DNA of 64,000 bases from the NCBI RefSeq assembly GCF_027172205.1, contig NC_070616.1, positions 40,087,001 through 40,151,000 of the forward strand, given 5' to 3'. The notes under the pieces were generated by a model. It saw only the letters and a program-made list of their open reading frames with translations. It was not told where the DNA came from and did no database searches. Position 1 is the stretch's first letter; every line of letters begins with the position of its first letter. The position numbers and the translations under genes were made by a program. The stretch comes from Podarcis raffonei (lineage: Eukaryota > Chordata > Lepidosauria > Squamata > Lacertidae). Positions 54,220 to 64,000 of the stretch are shown here, in pieces.

Positions 54220-55708
54220 CTTTCTGAACAATGTAGAAATTAGACATTTAGTGTAGCATCCTCTGCCCCTTTGGAACTCCTATTACATTTAAAACAGCTG
54301 TCATATCTGCCATCTTTTTGATGACTATTTAAGATCTTCATTTTTTAAAACAATCATCACCACTAATTTACCAGGGATTTCCCTGGCTGCTTGCAGATCC
54401 ACTAGTTTCCACTCCCTATGTTTTGATCTTAGGAAGTATGATTCCTAGGATAAATGTGACTGTGTTCAGAAGAAGAGTTTGTGAAAACATTTTAGCACAG
54501 CAATACACATGCAACTGTTCGGCAAAAATGTGTTTTGTGTGCACGTTCTGGGGAAAATCAACAACAGGTACTTTAAGACAACATAATTTATTTCAGATGG
54601 AATATGGAGACATAATTTTCCCCAGCGTGCACTGTGGACACCTTTCAATGTGCACTTTTTTTTTCATGCATTGGTCCATAAGTATTCCTCATCTGGATAT
54701 TGGTTTATGGAAACTTTTCTTTCTACGATTCTTTCTTCCTAATTTACTTAGCTATGCTGGATGGTTTCATTTTAAGCAGGTGGATACAGAAGCTCTTCAA
54801 TCTTCCTTGGAACAGATGACAGCTTCATTTCAGCCACAGAAAACCCAGCTAGATCCCTACCCTCTCTTCCTTGACTTCACAGTTTGAGAATTGGCAACAG
54901 CTGGCAGCTCCCTCCTATGGATTAGTTCCACTGGATGCATTTAACCTTTGGGCAAATGCAAGGTCTTAGAAATGTGTCTGTGTTCTATGGTGGTTTAAAC
55001 CACTCAGTCAGTTTTATTGTTTCAGCCAAAAGACCATATTGGGCAGCAGAAAATACAATGACTTAACACATACTAAAATAACAATTAAGCAGAATAAAAT
55101 AGCTACCCAAAGATATTTGATCCAAGTTTCTTAAAAATTCTGCTGAATGAGTTGTTCCATTCTAAAATTTCTAATAGCTGCCCTTGAGGGTGGCTAATTG
55201 GGAATTTTGTGGGAGATTTCCTGATTGGCCTTTTTTGTCTACCGAACATTGTTGGGTGATCTTATGTGTTATCGGAGAAGCATTTTATGTATTTGGCCCA
55301 ACTGGCATTTAGTCTGGGAAGGTGAAAGGATGTAAGAACTGTTTGGTTAAACACCTGAGGCATTATTGGGTTAAGGGCACTCTTATGTCACTCTCCACTG
55401 CCTTTCACTTGCCGAGGGGCCGTTGGGGTGTCTTTTAGGCTTGCCACATACACCAGGGTGAATGCTGTTCAATGGAACCACAATGTGTTTTTCAGGTTCA
55501 CATATCAAAGGTCCACATAGCAAGAGTTCTTTGCTGTGTAATTGCAGATTGCAGCCATAAACATGCCCAGGAGATGGAGGAATCATCTGATTTGGCTAAT
55601 CAGTTTTTGCAAATCCTCTAATTTGTTATATTTTAGTATAACAAATATAATCTGTTTTCACCATACTTGTTGCATCTCAAATCTTCTTTATTGGTGTGAT
55701 GGCAAAAA
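54220..55708. other. No supported gene; 154-codon frame
   Basis: A 154-codon frame (54423-54887, plus) is rich in Phe, Leu, Cys and His, with no family motif. T-rich DNA gives such frames by chance, and no exon boundaries or homologous protein are apparent. I leave it uncalled. Confidence 0.4.
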
Positions 55709-56061
55709 TACACGACTGAGATATGGGTGGCACTGTGGTCTAAACCACTGAGCCTCTTTGGCTTGCCAGTCAGAAGGTTGGCGGTTCGAATCCTCACAAT
55801 GGGGTGAGCTCCTGTTGCTCGGTCCCAGCTCCTGCCTACATAGCAGTTTGAAAGCATACCAGTGCAAGTAGATAAATAGGTACCGCTGTGGCAGGAAGGT
55901 AAACGAAGGCAGAAGGTAAAGGAAGGCAGAAACGGCATTTCTGTGTGCTCTGGTTTCACGCTGGCTCCCTCAGCCTGAAAGCAAGATGAGTGCCACAACC
56001 CCATAGTCGCCTTTGACTGGACTTAACCGTCCAGGGTCCTTTACCTTTTACACGACTGAGA
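55709..56061 (+). mobile_element. Sauria SINE with 13-bp duplications
   Basis: The element proper is 55722-56048: 'gggtggcactgtggtctaaa' head, 'ggcggttcgaatcctcac' B box and 'gtccagggtcctttacctt' end. tacacgactgaga lies at 55709-55721 and 56049-56061. The body has a small tandem repeat ('ggaaggtaaacgaaggcag' then 'aaggtaaaggaaggcag') and has lost part of the 'gccagaagcggcttag' stretch. Confidence 0.93.
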
Positions 56062-58481
56062 GTAAAATGCATACAAAAATGGGCTGCATCCAAAATTAAA
56101 CTAGCAGACCAGTGAGCTTTATTTTTTCACAACAAAGGGATACAATGTAACAGCTGTGCTAGCAGAAGCTCCTTGTGAAGCATATTGTGCAATCTATTGT
56201 GCAGCAAAGTTACCATAAACCAGCTTGTGAAATAAGTGATATAGTGCACATATGGTTATGGTTAGGGGCAAACTGATTGTAAGGGATGCTGAACACCTTC
56301 TATGATACAAAACATTTTGCCAGGGGAACAAGTATACCACAAAGTGATTTTAACAAAGTGCCATCTTGGATACAACCCTTCATGAAAAGATATATTAAAA
56401 AATAATGCTAATTTTATTACATGTGTGGTTTTTCTTAAACCACAAGGTAGATTGATGCAGAAATGGGATTGAAAAGAATTTGAACAAACATGCAAAACTG
56501 AAAATCCGATTGCTGTGTCCATCCCTGAATTCTAGGCAACAGAACTCCTGGCTCCATCCCCAGCAGCGTCTTATGCTTTCTGTCCATAATGGCCCCTTGG
56601 TAGAATAACTATTATATAAATCCTCCCGCTCTTTTCCTGTTGATCAAAATGTATATTAGTCTTTCAGATTATTGCTAAGATTAGCAAGGCACAGAGGGTG
56701 GCACCACCTTGCTTGGTGCCACCACAGGTCAGACATGATGAATATTCCTTGTTGCTTGTTATTTCTGGAGAGGTTTTTTGTACATTTCATGTATGTGTGC
56801 TCAGCGAAGGGGAGACGAGGGGGGAAACCACAGGAGCCTTCATTTTAATTTGACAGACTCCCCAGGCCACCCCTGTTGCCCTTTAAAATGCAGTTATAAT
56901 CAGAGAGAAAAATGACTCCATGGAAGGTAAATGACATGGCAAGCCCTATAATTTCTCTCCCTCCAGGACCCACAGATACCTTTTTCTTTTCTTTTCTTTT
57001 TTTGGTCTGTGTTCAGATCTAGAGGATGCATTTCTAAAGTGCTGGTGTGGCTATTTTTGGGGGGAGGGGCATGTTCATGTTTTCTACCCAGTGCTGACTC
57101 TGTCTTATGTGGTAGAGGGGGGAAACAGCTGGAACTCTTAGCTGCACACAGAAATGGAATAACTTTGTAAAGTCAAACTCAAATCTATAAGTCTGTGCAT
57201 GCCTCATACCATGGGCAGTATGTTCTATGCTTGTTTAAAAGGTAATTCTCTGACAGGTATAAATACAGTTATTCTGGTTTTGCTAGTTGTGGGGAACAAT
57301 TATAAGAAAGCTATGCAGGACACTGAGTTCAGTCAGTATCTCATTAACCCACCCATCTGGTTTCTGAGTTGTCTTCAGGAAGTGTCCTGGAGCATATATC
57401 TGAATGTTTCCTTTTTAAAATATTTGAGATTTTCAAGAACCTTAATTGCACCCCCACCCAGAGTGAGACATATAACATGCAGTAAAGCAGGGCCCACAAG
57501 TTATTAAAATCAAATTTAACAAGATTTGTAGCAATTAAACACATGTGAGCTTTTGCTATTCAACTACAGGAGCTGCCTTATTGGTAGAACAAACATATCC
57601 CAACACTGAGGGTGGGGTAGTCTGATTCCTACCCTCTTCTCCATAGTTGCACCCATTCAGATGTTGAGTGGCATTTCTGGATCACTTCCTGAGGCACCAC
57701 AGCTCTCCGTAGGTGAGATAAGTTGGTTCCAAACAAAACCTGAACTCCACAGCCTATGTCCCAGCTCTCAGTAGCAAATATTGGGAATGCCTCATCCCCT
57801 CCTTAAAGGTGAATTGGAGTCCTAGTTGGTGATAAGGTGAATTCTCTTTGCTCCTCATAAAATGGGGTGTGGGGAGTGGTAGGGTGATAATTAAACCCAC
57901 AATTTCACTTACACTTGAACTTAACCCTAGCAATTAATTCATTTTCATTTCCTCTCTAGTCTCCCACCAGTCTTTCATAATAGAACTCAGTGATGAAACT
58001 TGGACACACTGGCACTCTATTGTTCCTCAGAGGAGCTGAAAGTGGCATCCAGGAGTTATTCCATTTGAACACCATATCAACCCTTTGAAGCAATTGAGGC
58101 CAATTGATGAGCCTCTCTTCTGGGATTCAGCATATACAAGCACACAAGCTCATCTGCCACCCCTGTTCCAGTTACCCTCTATAAGTTCAATTGTGAACAG
58201 GGAACCTCCTGTATTTTTGGAGACAGGGGTTCTAAACTGCGGCTATCCATCATGAATATCCATGAACAATGAATGAATACTAAAGAACAGAGGTGGACAT
58301 AGACTAGTTTGGGGGTTCACTAGTAGATCTCCAGGTCATTTGCAGTAAATCAGCAAGGGTTTCTAACTCCTAACAGCTTAATAGTAGCAAAATAAATAAT
58401 AAATTTGTTTCTCTCAGCTAAATTACCCTGCTGAAATCAAGAAAGTTTGGGGAAACAGGAGTAGAAGTGTAAGTGCATATG
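56062..58481. other. No gene seen
   Basis: 2.4 kb with no recognised repeat or exon. A possible CR1/L2 shred cannot be ruled out. Confidence 0.4.
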
Positions 58482-58486
58482 CATAC

Positions 58487-59311
58487 TGTCAGAGCTGCCC
58501 GAGGTCCCAGCTCACAAAGGACCAACGCCGGTTCGTTGTTATGTACGAAAGTCTTTATTGAAGTTCAGTTTCGCTTTCACAGCCGCAGCGTGCAGCTCTA
58601 CGTCTCAAACTCTAGACCGCTGAAGCTCCGTCTGAATCTCCTCCCCCCAGACACCAGTTTAAGACTCTAGCCTTGCTCCACCTCTTCCTTTGCTCTTTCC
58701 TCCTCTGGTTCCGCCTGTCCGTCGGGGTCTCGCCCTTCCTAGACTCTTCTGACGCTGAGTCCCCTGAGTCTTCCCCCTCCCTCCGGCGGGCTTTAGGACC
58801 TGGTTCCCAATCCGGGTTTTCTGCTGTCCCGCGCGCCTGTACATTCGAACTTGGCGCGCGCGCCCAGCCGGCAACCTTCCTCCTGACCGTTACACTGCTC
58901 CTGTCACTGCTTCCCCCTTCGGGGAGGCTAGCTGGAACTGACCTCCCCTCCGTTCCCCCACTCTCCGATAGAGGCGTGGTCAGCCCTGACTCATCTTCTC
59001 TCCCCGCTGGAGGAGACGCTGGTCCTGACACATGAGACTCTTCCCCCCCACTACGCTCTGGTGGGGAAGCTGGTCCTGATCTCCCGCTGCTGCTTTGGGA
59101 GTCCCCGCTGGCCCCTTGTTTCTGGTGCGTCCCCCCTGGGACCCCCCTTGCCCTGACCATTGGCGCCCCCTTCTGGGAATCTTCTGATTCGCTGGAGAAG
59201 CTCATGGAATCTCTCGGGTCACTGTCATACTCCCCTACGCTGCCCTCAGATTCTTCCCCTTCGCTCTCCATTTCCTCTCTCCCCTGTGCTTCTGCTCCTG
59301 AGCCCCTGACA
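58487..59311 (-). mobile_element. Solo LTR with exact 5-bp duplications
   Basis: It begins TGTCAGAGCTGCC and ends GAGCCCCTGACA (plus strand), with catac at 58482-58486 and again at 59312-59316. On the minus strand AATAAA (plus 58554-58559) is followed by about 70 bp of 3' end. The body is GC-rich and holds a long open frame (58612-59271). Without internal sequence it is a solo LTR left by recombination. The clean duplication and GC/CpG content suggest it is fairly young. Family: LTR retrotransposon or ERV; the 5-bp duplication fits either gypsy or some ERV groups. Confidence 0.85.
58612..59271 (-). other. 219-codon acidic open frame in the LTR
   Basis: The frame starts at an ATG 40 bp from the LTR's 5' end and encodes a Ser/Glu/Gly/Pro-rich, low-complexity chain (starts MESEGEESEGSVGEYDSD; later repeats of PASPPE/PASPPA-type words; a basic RRNQRRKEQRKRW stretch near the end). 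It has no domain I know. A related LTR at 33041 also begins with an acidic-coding purine-rich segment. The openness may follow from purine-rich composition rather than selection. I infer no function. Confidence 0.4.
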
Positions 59312-59329
59312 CATACAAACTCCTATTGC

Positions 59330-60106
59330 GTGTCGAGGTCCCCAAGCCACCCCCCAAATAACTCACAACGCACACTTAATTTTTGTTTAAGGTTTTTGGC
59401 ATAATTTTGGCCACAACTTTATTTAAATACAAAACCGTGAGTGGTTGTTTAGGCATTGGTTAAGACTATCTGTCCCCCCGCCTGGGGACAGAACTGACTT
59501 CCGGGCACCACCGAAAGACAGTGTGGGGGAAAGCAAGTCGGGGAGAAATGGAGCTGAGTCACAGACCCTCAATTCTCATCCGCATGCTCCCCGAAGGCTT
59601 GCCGGCCCTAGTCCCATTCCAGGGATTGGACGAAAAGATGGCAAGCCCCAGGATTCCTTTAACGGAATTCCCTTTCCGCAGCAACCATGGAGGGGCAGGC
59701 CCAGCCTATCCTCCTCCACCAATTTATAACCAATGCCTAACCGCAACCTTACAAGTTGTGACGATTTGCTACGCAGTAGGCAAAAACCAAATGGCCCAGC
59801 CAATCAGCCAGATGGACAAAATTCCTACCAGGCCCCTGCCCCAACGGCAGACGACCCCATGACAGGCATAGCAAGGTCAATGCAACAACCCCTTACTCAA
59901 GGGCGCGTGGGCGGGTGATCCATTGCATGCAGCAAAGAGAAAGCTCCAGGCTGCGTGCAGAGTATTTAAACATTTTACCCCTCCCACCAAAATTGCAACA
60001 TAACTTTTACCCCAGCAACCCAGTGAACCAATCACTGCCCCAGGCCATCTTTAGAGAGCCTGCCTGGTAACAGAGGGGTGGCTCAGCAGACCCCACCGCA
60101 ACACGT
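59330..60106 (-). mobile_element. Promoter-bearing LTR-like block next to the solo LTR
   Basis: On the minus strand a CCAAT-like attggttcactgg, a TATA-like tttaaata (plus 59963-59970) and AATAAAG (plus 59418-59423) stand in the order of an LTR's U3-R-U5. The plus-strand block runs from tgcgtgtcgaggtcc to gaccccaccgcaaca. CpG content is higher than in neighbouring DNA. No matching target duplication is visible, and the edges are approximate. A CpG-rich host promoter is the alternative. I favour an LTR fossil of unresolved family with no internal part. Confidence 0.45.
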
Positions 60107-60954
60107 GCTCTCCATGAAGGAGAACACGCTTTCTACTACTGAATACAAATTCCTGGGTTCAACATGTGCTCATTCTATGCCCCCTTTCCTGTGCCACTAT
60201 TTTGTACCAGGTTTGGGTTGGTGGACCCTTGAGTTCTAATGAAAAAAGAGTAATTTTGGAAAACTAAAGTCTGAGTACTGCACCAAAAAAATATCCATTT
60301 CATTTAACTTTGTTTTCAAATACTGCTGCAGGAAACACAGCATTTCAGTTTTTTATTAAGAAATGACTACTCCTGTGAACTCAGCCATAATTCACCTTAT
60401 TTCAGCAGCATCCACAGCATGTGTGTGCGCGCATATATATATTATTTAAAAAGTTGCTAATTTCTGGTTGAAATAGACATTTAACCTTTTCTCATAAGGT
60501 TAATCGGGCCTATTAGCATAAGTTAATTAGACTAATTAAGTTGGTTAGCATATTCTCCTTAGTCTTTGCCAAATCTGGGGAGTTAAACTCTGCAGTAAAT
60601 CTATTGAGATCAATGATGATTTTATGCTATTGTTAATTTGCTCGTGTTCTGGAGGGGTAATCTATTTGCAATCAGTCCTGCTCTAAATGGATCTGTCTAC
60701 TCTCTGTTCCAAAAGGATGGGTTGACTTGATCATAAATATTGTAAGCAAGCATAGACTGTTCTCTGCTGATCTCAATAAGTGGATATGATTTGTAACACT
60801 TAATTGTCCTCGTTTTCCAAAGATGAGGTTACCTCTAATTTTTGCCTTGCAGCTTTGTCTATTTGATCAGGGAAATGCTGTGATCCCAGTATTAGTCACA
60901 CACCCATTTCTGATTTTAGCTATGGGAGGACGGATGACACCATGGGCACAATGT
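60107..60954. other. No gene seen
   Basis: AT-rich unique sequence. Confidence 0.4.
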
Positions 60955-61095
60955 CATAAGAATATAAGAAGAGCCTGCTGGATCAGGCCAGTGGCCCATA
61001 TAGTCCAGCATCCAATGCTCAGTTGGCCAACCAGATGCTTGCAAGAACAGAAGAGTCACTCTAGGCACTTGAAGACTTGAACTCTGTATCCAGAG
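60955..61095 (-). mobile_element. CR1 3' end fragment, antisense
   Basis: 'cataagaatataagaagagc', 'ctggatcaggccagtggccc', 'atatagtccagcatcc' and 'ggccaaccagatgcttgcaa' give the antisense CR1 terminus, well preserved at its very end. Confidence 0.7.
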
Positions 61096-61309
61096 GTGTG
61101 AAAGCACAGGTGTCCATGCAAGCCCCGCCCCCATGTCCTTGTGTGCATTGACCTACAAGGTCAGAGCACTCTGTGTTGAGTGGGAAATGTCTGCAGGGGG
61201 CTTTTACTGATCTGAGCTTCAACATGAGTAGAATTCTCTACACAACCGATAAAACAGTCAATCCTGGAAGATGCCAGAGCGTACACAACTGAAGGCAGGC
61301 TATCTCCAG

Positions 61310-61930
61310 TCAGATAGGGTAGAATTCTCTGCAGAGAGACAGAGAACAAGATGCATCACACTCATGCAGACAGAGGAACCACCCATTCGCTGTCCCTGTC
61401 TTATCTGAATTGAGCTTCATTTTGCAGGCTTTTGTTTGGTCCATTACCAAGGTCAGGCGCTGATCCAGCACATCCAGTGCCACAACTGCCTGAGCTGCAA
61501 AAGAAAAGTAGAATTGTGTATCATCAGCATACTGATGACAACACACTCCCATACTCCAGACGATCCCACTGAGTGGTTTGATGTAGATGTTAAACCTCAG
61601 AGGTGGGTCAAATCTCACCTTAGAAAGCTGTGACAGCACTGGGGGAAGGGGAGTTAATTTTATTAAAACCTGTTTGTTGCTGTTATTTCTGTGGCGAGAA
61701 ATTGATTCTGACTGTATGTTCTTAAAACAGATCTGGATACTTGCCTCCCACTGCTGCTAGCCTGTTCTTTGAATTTTCTTCTCCCAGTGGAGAGGATTGG
61801 AGGCTCCTCAATGAAATAGGCTGGAAATTCAGAGATGGCTTCACCCTGCTGGAAATCAGAAGGGGGACATTACTGAACATCAATCTGACCTCACTCCAGC
61901 ATCCTTGATCCAAACTTGGCTCTTGCACTT
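61310..61930 (-). mobile_element. L2-like LINE RT remnant
   Basis: The minus-strand frame (61310-61639) reads RFNIYIKPLSGIVWSMGVCC, HQYADDTQFYFSF and MKLNSDKTGT. YADD is the reverse-transcriptase active site, and the rest are the flanking L2/CR1 blocks. This is the only copy of the window with the catalytic YADD kept. 61690-61930 may be a further part, less certain. Confidence 0.7.
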
Positions 61931-63291
61931 ATAAAATAATGTCTGTTTGGCAAGGTATCACTGGAGAGAAAGCATATCAGTAGCTCTTTACACTAATAGG
62001 GACATAAAAAAACTTGCTGGGATAATTGAATTCTTAGAGTGGCTTATGTGTGTTTTTCAGGCTGTTTCTAGGTGACTGTATGATAGCTGAATTGTATATT
62101 ATATGCATTCTGAAAATATAAATGTACATGTAACCCTCTCTTTTTTTCCCCAGGAGCCATTTTGTGAAAGTTCTGTTAGCTATTTTTTGAGTGATGCAGT
62201 GGTTTCACCCTCAAATTTCAGTGATGAGGTTTGACTCCACACACAAGACTTGAAGATGAATCTTTACTTGCAGGATGGCAACTGTTAAGAAGAAGTATCA
62301 TGTACTCATGCATTTCTCTTGCTTGAGCCCAAGAGAGGTTCTTTTTGCTTCCAAAACTCCTTCCCAGCAGTGCATCATAAATTATCAGTCCATAGCTTAT
62401 CTGTCCTCACAAACTCCTACATACACAGCATCTGCTTGAAGTTTCCACAAGCCCACATTCTTGGTCAATGAAACAACATCAAGATAACCAGCCAACCTTC
62501 AATTTTCACCCCTCCTATCTAAGACACACACTCACTTTTAAAGGGAGTTAACAAATTAATAAGGCAACGATTCAGCATTTCTGAGACTGCAATTGGAGTC
62601 ACCTGCATTGCAGCTGTTACATTGCATTAAATTAAATTACATTACATAGGTTTTCTAACAAGTTTTGGGGGTGCCCGTCACAAAATGACTGTTGCAGGGG
62701 CATGGCATAACACAAAATGGCTGTTCTATTTACAAGAGCAGCAAAAGAGGGAGGGACACAAAATGTATTGGGTGTCCTAATACATCCCCCCACCTCCCGT
62801 GGAACCTGCCTCAGCCATTCTGTTGGCTGAGGCCCACTCCCAGGCAGCCCTGACCCTTGCCCCTTAAAAAGCAAAATACAAACTATACAATAACTTAACA
62901 AAATAATGAAAGTACTGTAAAAACAAAGCAAGAAACAATTATGGTAAAATCAAACTACTCTCTGCCCCGACTAAACATTTGTCCCACCCAAAACAGAAAG
63001 AAAATAATAAAATAATATTATATTATAAAAAACCACCATTCAAGGTGCAGCAGATTAAGAACACTTAAAACATTTAAAACCATTTTCGCCACTTGCTGCA
63101 GAGAGCTGCTCAGAGTATGTGTGGGTGTAGGCCCCGCCCCTTAGGCCCGGTGGAGTTGGCTTGCAGGGGGGAGCATCTTCCCAAACTTTCACAGGAGCAG
63201 CCGGGAAAGATGAGATATGATAAGATACCCTGAATCTTTTCTTAAAAAATAGTAACATAAGTAGGATACTACTTTATCTGAAGAGGATATT

Positions 63292-63294
<3 letters not shown>
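61931..63294. other. No gene; possible LTR-like 3' end
   Basis: On the minus strand near 62230-62280 'gcaagtaaagattcatcttc' then 'aagtcttgtgtgtgg' resembles the R-U5 part of an LTR, but no ends or duplications are visible. A perfect 10-bp hairpin (gcctcagcca / tggctgaggc) lies at 62808-62833. Confidence 0.3.
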
Positions 63295-63359
<65 letters not shown>

Positions 63360-63361
63360 AA
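63295..63361. repeat. (TC)n(AC)n microsatellite
   Basis: TC units to about 63333, then AC units. Minus-strand Glu-Arg and Cys-Val frames across it are artefacts. Confidence 0.95.
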
Positions 63362-64000
63362 ATATATGAATGAATGTTAAGAAGCACAGCCTCCTTTGGA
63401 CATTATACATTAATTCTCTCCATCATCACAAATGAATAGAGGTGAATATACAACCTGTGATAAAAGAAAAGCATTTCTCCCTGCCGATCCAGCAAAATGG
63501 GGAAGCATTAACATGCTCAAGATCCATCACTTGACTTCAAAGCCTGGAAATATAGCCCGCCTTTTCATGTACTCAGCTGATAGCTCCCCCGCCTAATGAG
63601 AATCTCTGAGTCATGAGAACATTTCCAGATTTCAATCTTCTAGTAAAGCATCAATAAATCAGGGAGATGGGACAAACAAGCATCTTTATGAGACGGCCCT
63701 GAATCAGTCATTTAGCGCTCAAGAAACTCCATCTCCCATGCACCACTTCCAATAGATCAAATGTTTCTGTTTTACAACAGTAATCAAGAGAATTGGGGAA
63801 GCAGCTTCTTTGCAAGGAGACATGGAATTAGAAAATGAAAAAGAGGAGCTGGCAAGAGCAGTCTGCTTTCATCACACCCATTGGTGGCTGTTTAGCTTAT
63901 TCACCATGAAGGCCAGAAAATAACCTGAAGACTCAAATTAGGTTTTAGGTGGGACCAGGAACTTTAACTGTATCCCCCTCCCCCCGCGATGTAAATATAT
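63362..64000. other. No gene seen
   Basis: Unique sequence to the window edge. Nothing recognised. Confidence 0.4.

Noticed and set aside
54423-54887. 154-codon open frame as a gene or exon
   Set aside because: Phe/Leu/Cys-rich chain typical of T-rich DNA, with no recognisable domain.
62180-62660. LTR 3' end
   Set aside because: A retrovirus-like R-U5 wording appears on the minus strand, but no TG...CA ends or flanking duplications can be found.

Overview
This window looks like non-coding DNA from a squamate reptile, most likely a lizard. I found no host exon, tRNA gene, rRNA gene, CRISPR array or bacterial-type operon in 64 kb. Almost every long open frame is a transposon remnant, a microsatellite read-through or a chance frame. 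The lizard call is an inference from the repeat mix: Sauria-type SINEs, Bov-B (RTE) LINE tails, L1, CR1 and L2-like LINEs, and many short hAT and Tc1/mariner non-autonomous elements.

Layout. 0-6.6 kb: a CR1 3' end, a decayed non-LTR retrotransposon ending in a zinc-finger remnant, a SINE split by a solo LTR, an antisense CR1 piece, a 5'-truncated L1 with perfect 17-bp flanking repeats, and a CR1 reverse-transcriptase fragment. 6.6-16 kb: Tc1/mariner MITEs, an L2-like remnant split by a large CA/TATC microsatellite, CR1, a TATA-motif MITE, a small hAT element with an 8-bp duplication, and L2-like and Bov-B tails. 16-32 kb: a retroposon with an inverted-looking structure, four hAT-type elements, a solo-LTR-like block, an L2-like tail split by a Sauria SINE, a second L1 with a 19-bp duplication, and another L2-like tail. 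32-49 kb: an LTR split by an L2-like tail, Bov-B, palindromic MITEs, CR1/L2 pieces, two Sauria SINEs and a larger Tc1/mariner-type element. 49-64 kb: tRNA-derived SINEs, a hAT element with a mariner MITE nested in it, a Sauria SINE, a solo LTR with perfect 5-bp duplications and a 219-codon acidic open frame, an adjacent promoter-bearing LTR-like block, and old L2-like fragments.

The parts do not form a gene system. What links them is retroposition: Sauria SINEs share their 3' end with the Bov-B copies in the same window, and nested insertions give a relative order of events. I see no convincing new biological system. The best leads are the acidic frame in the LTR, the unclassified retroposon at 16.88-17.21 kb, and two perfect 16-bp hairpins with 5-base loops.
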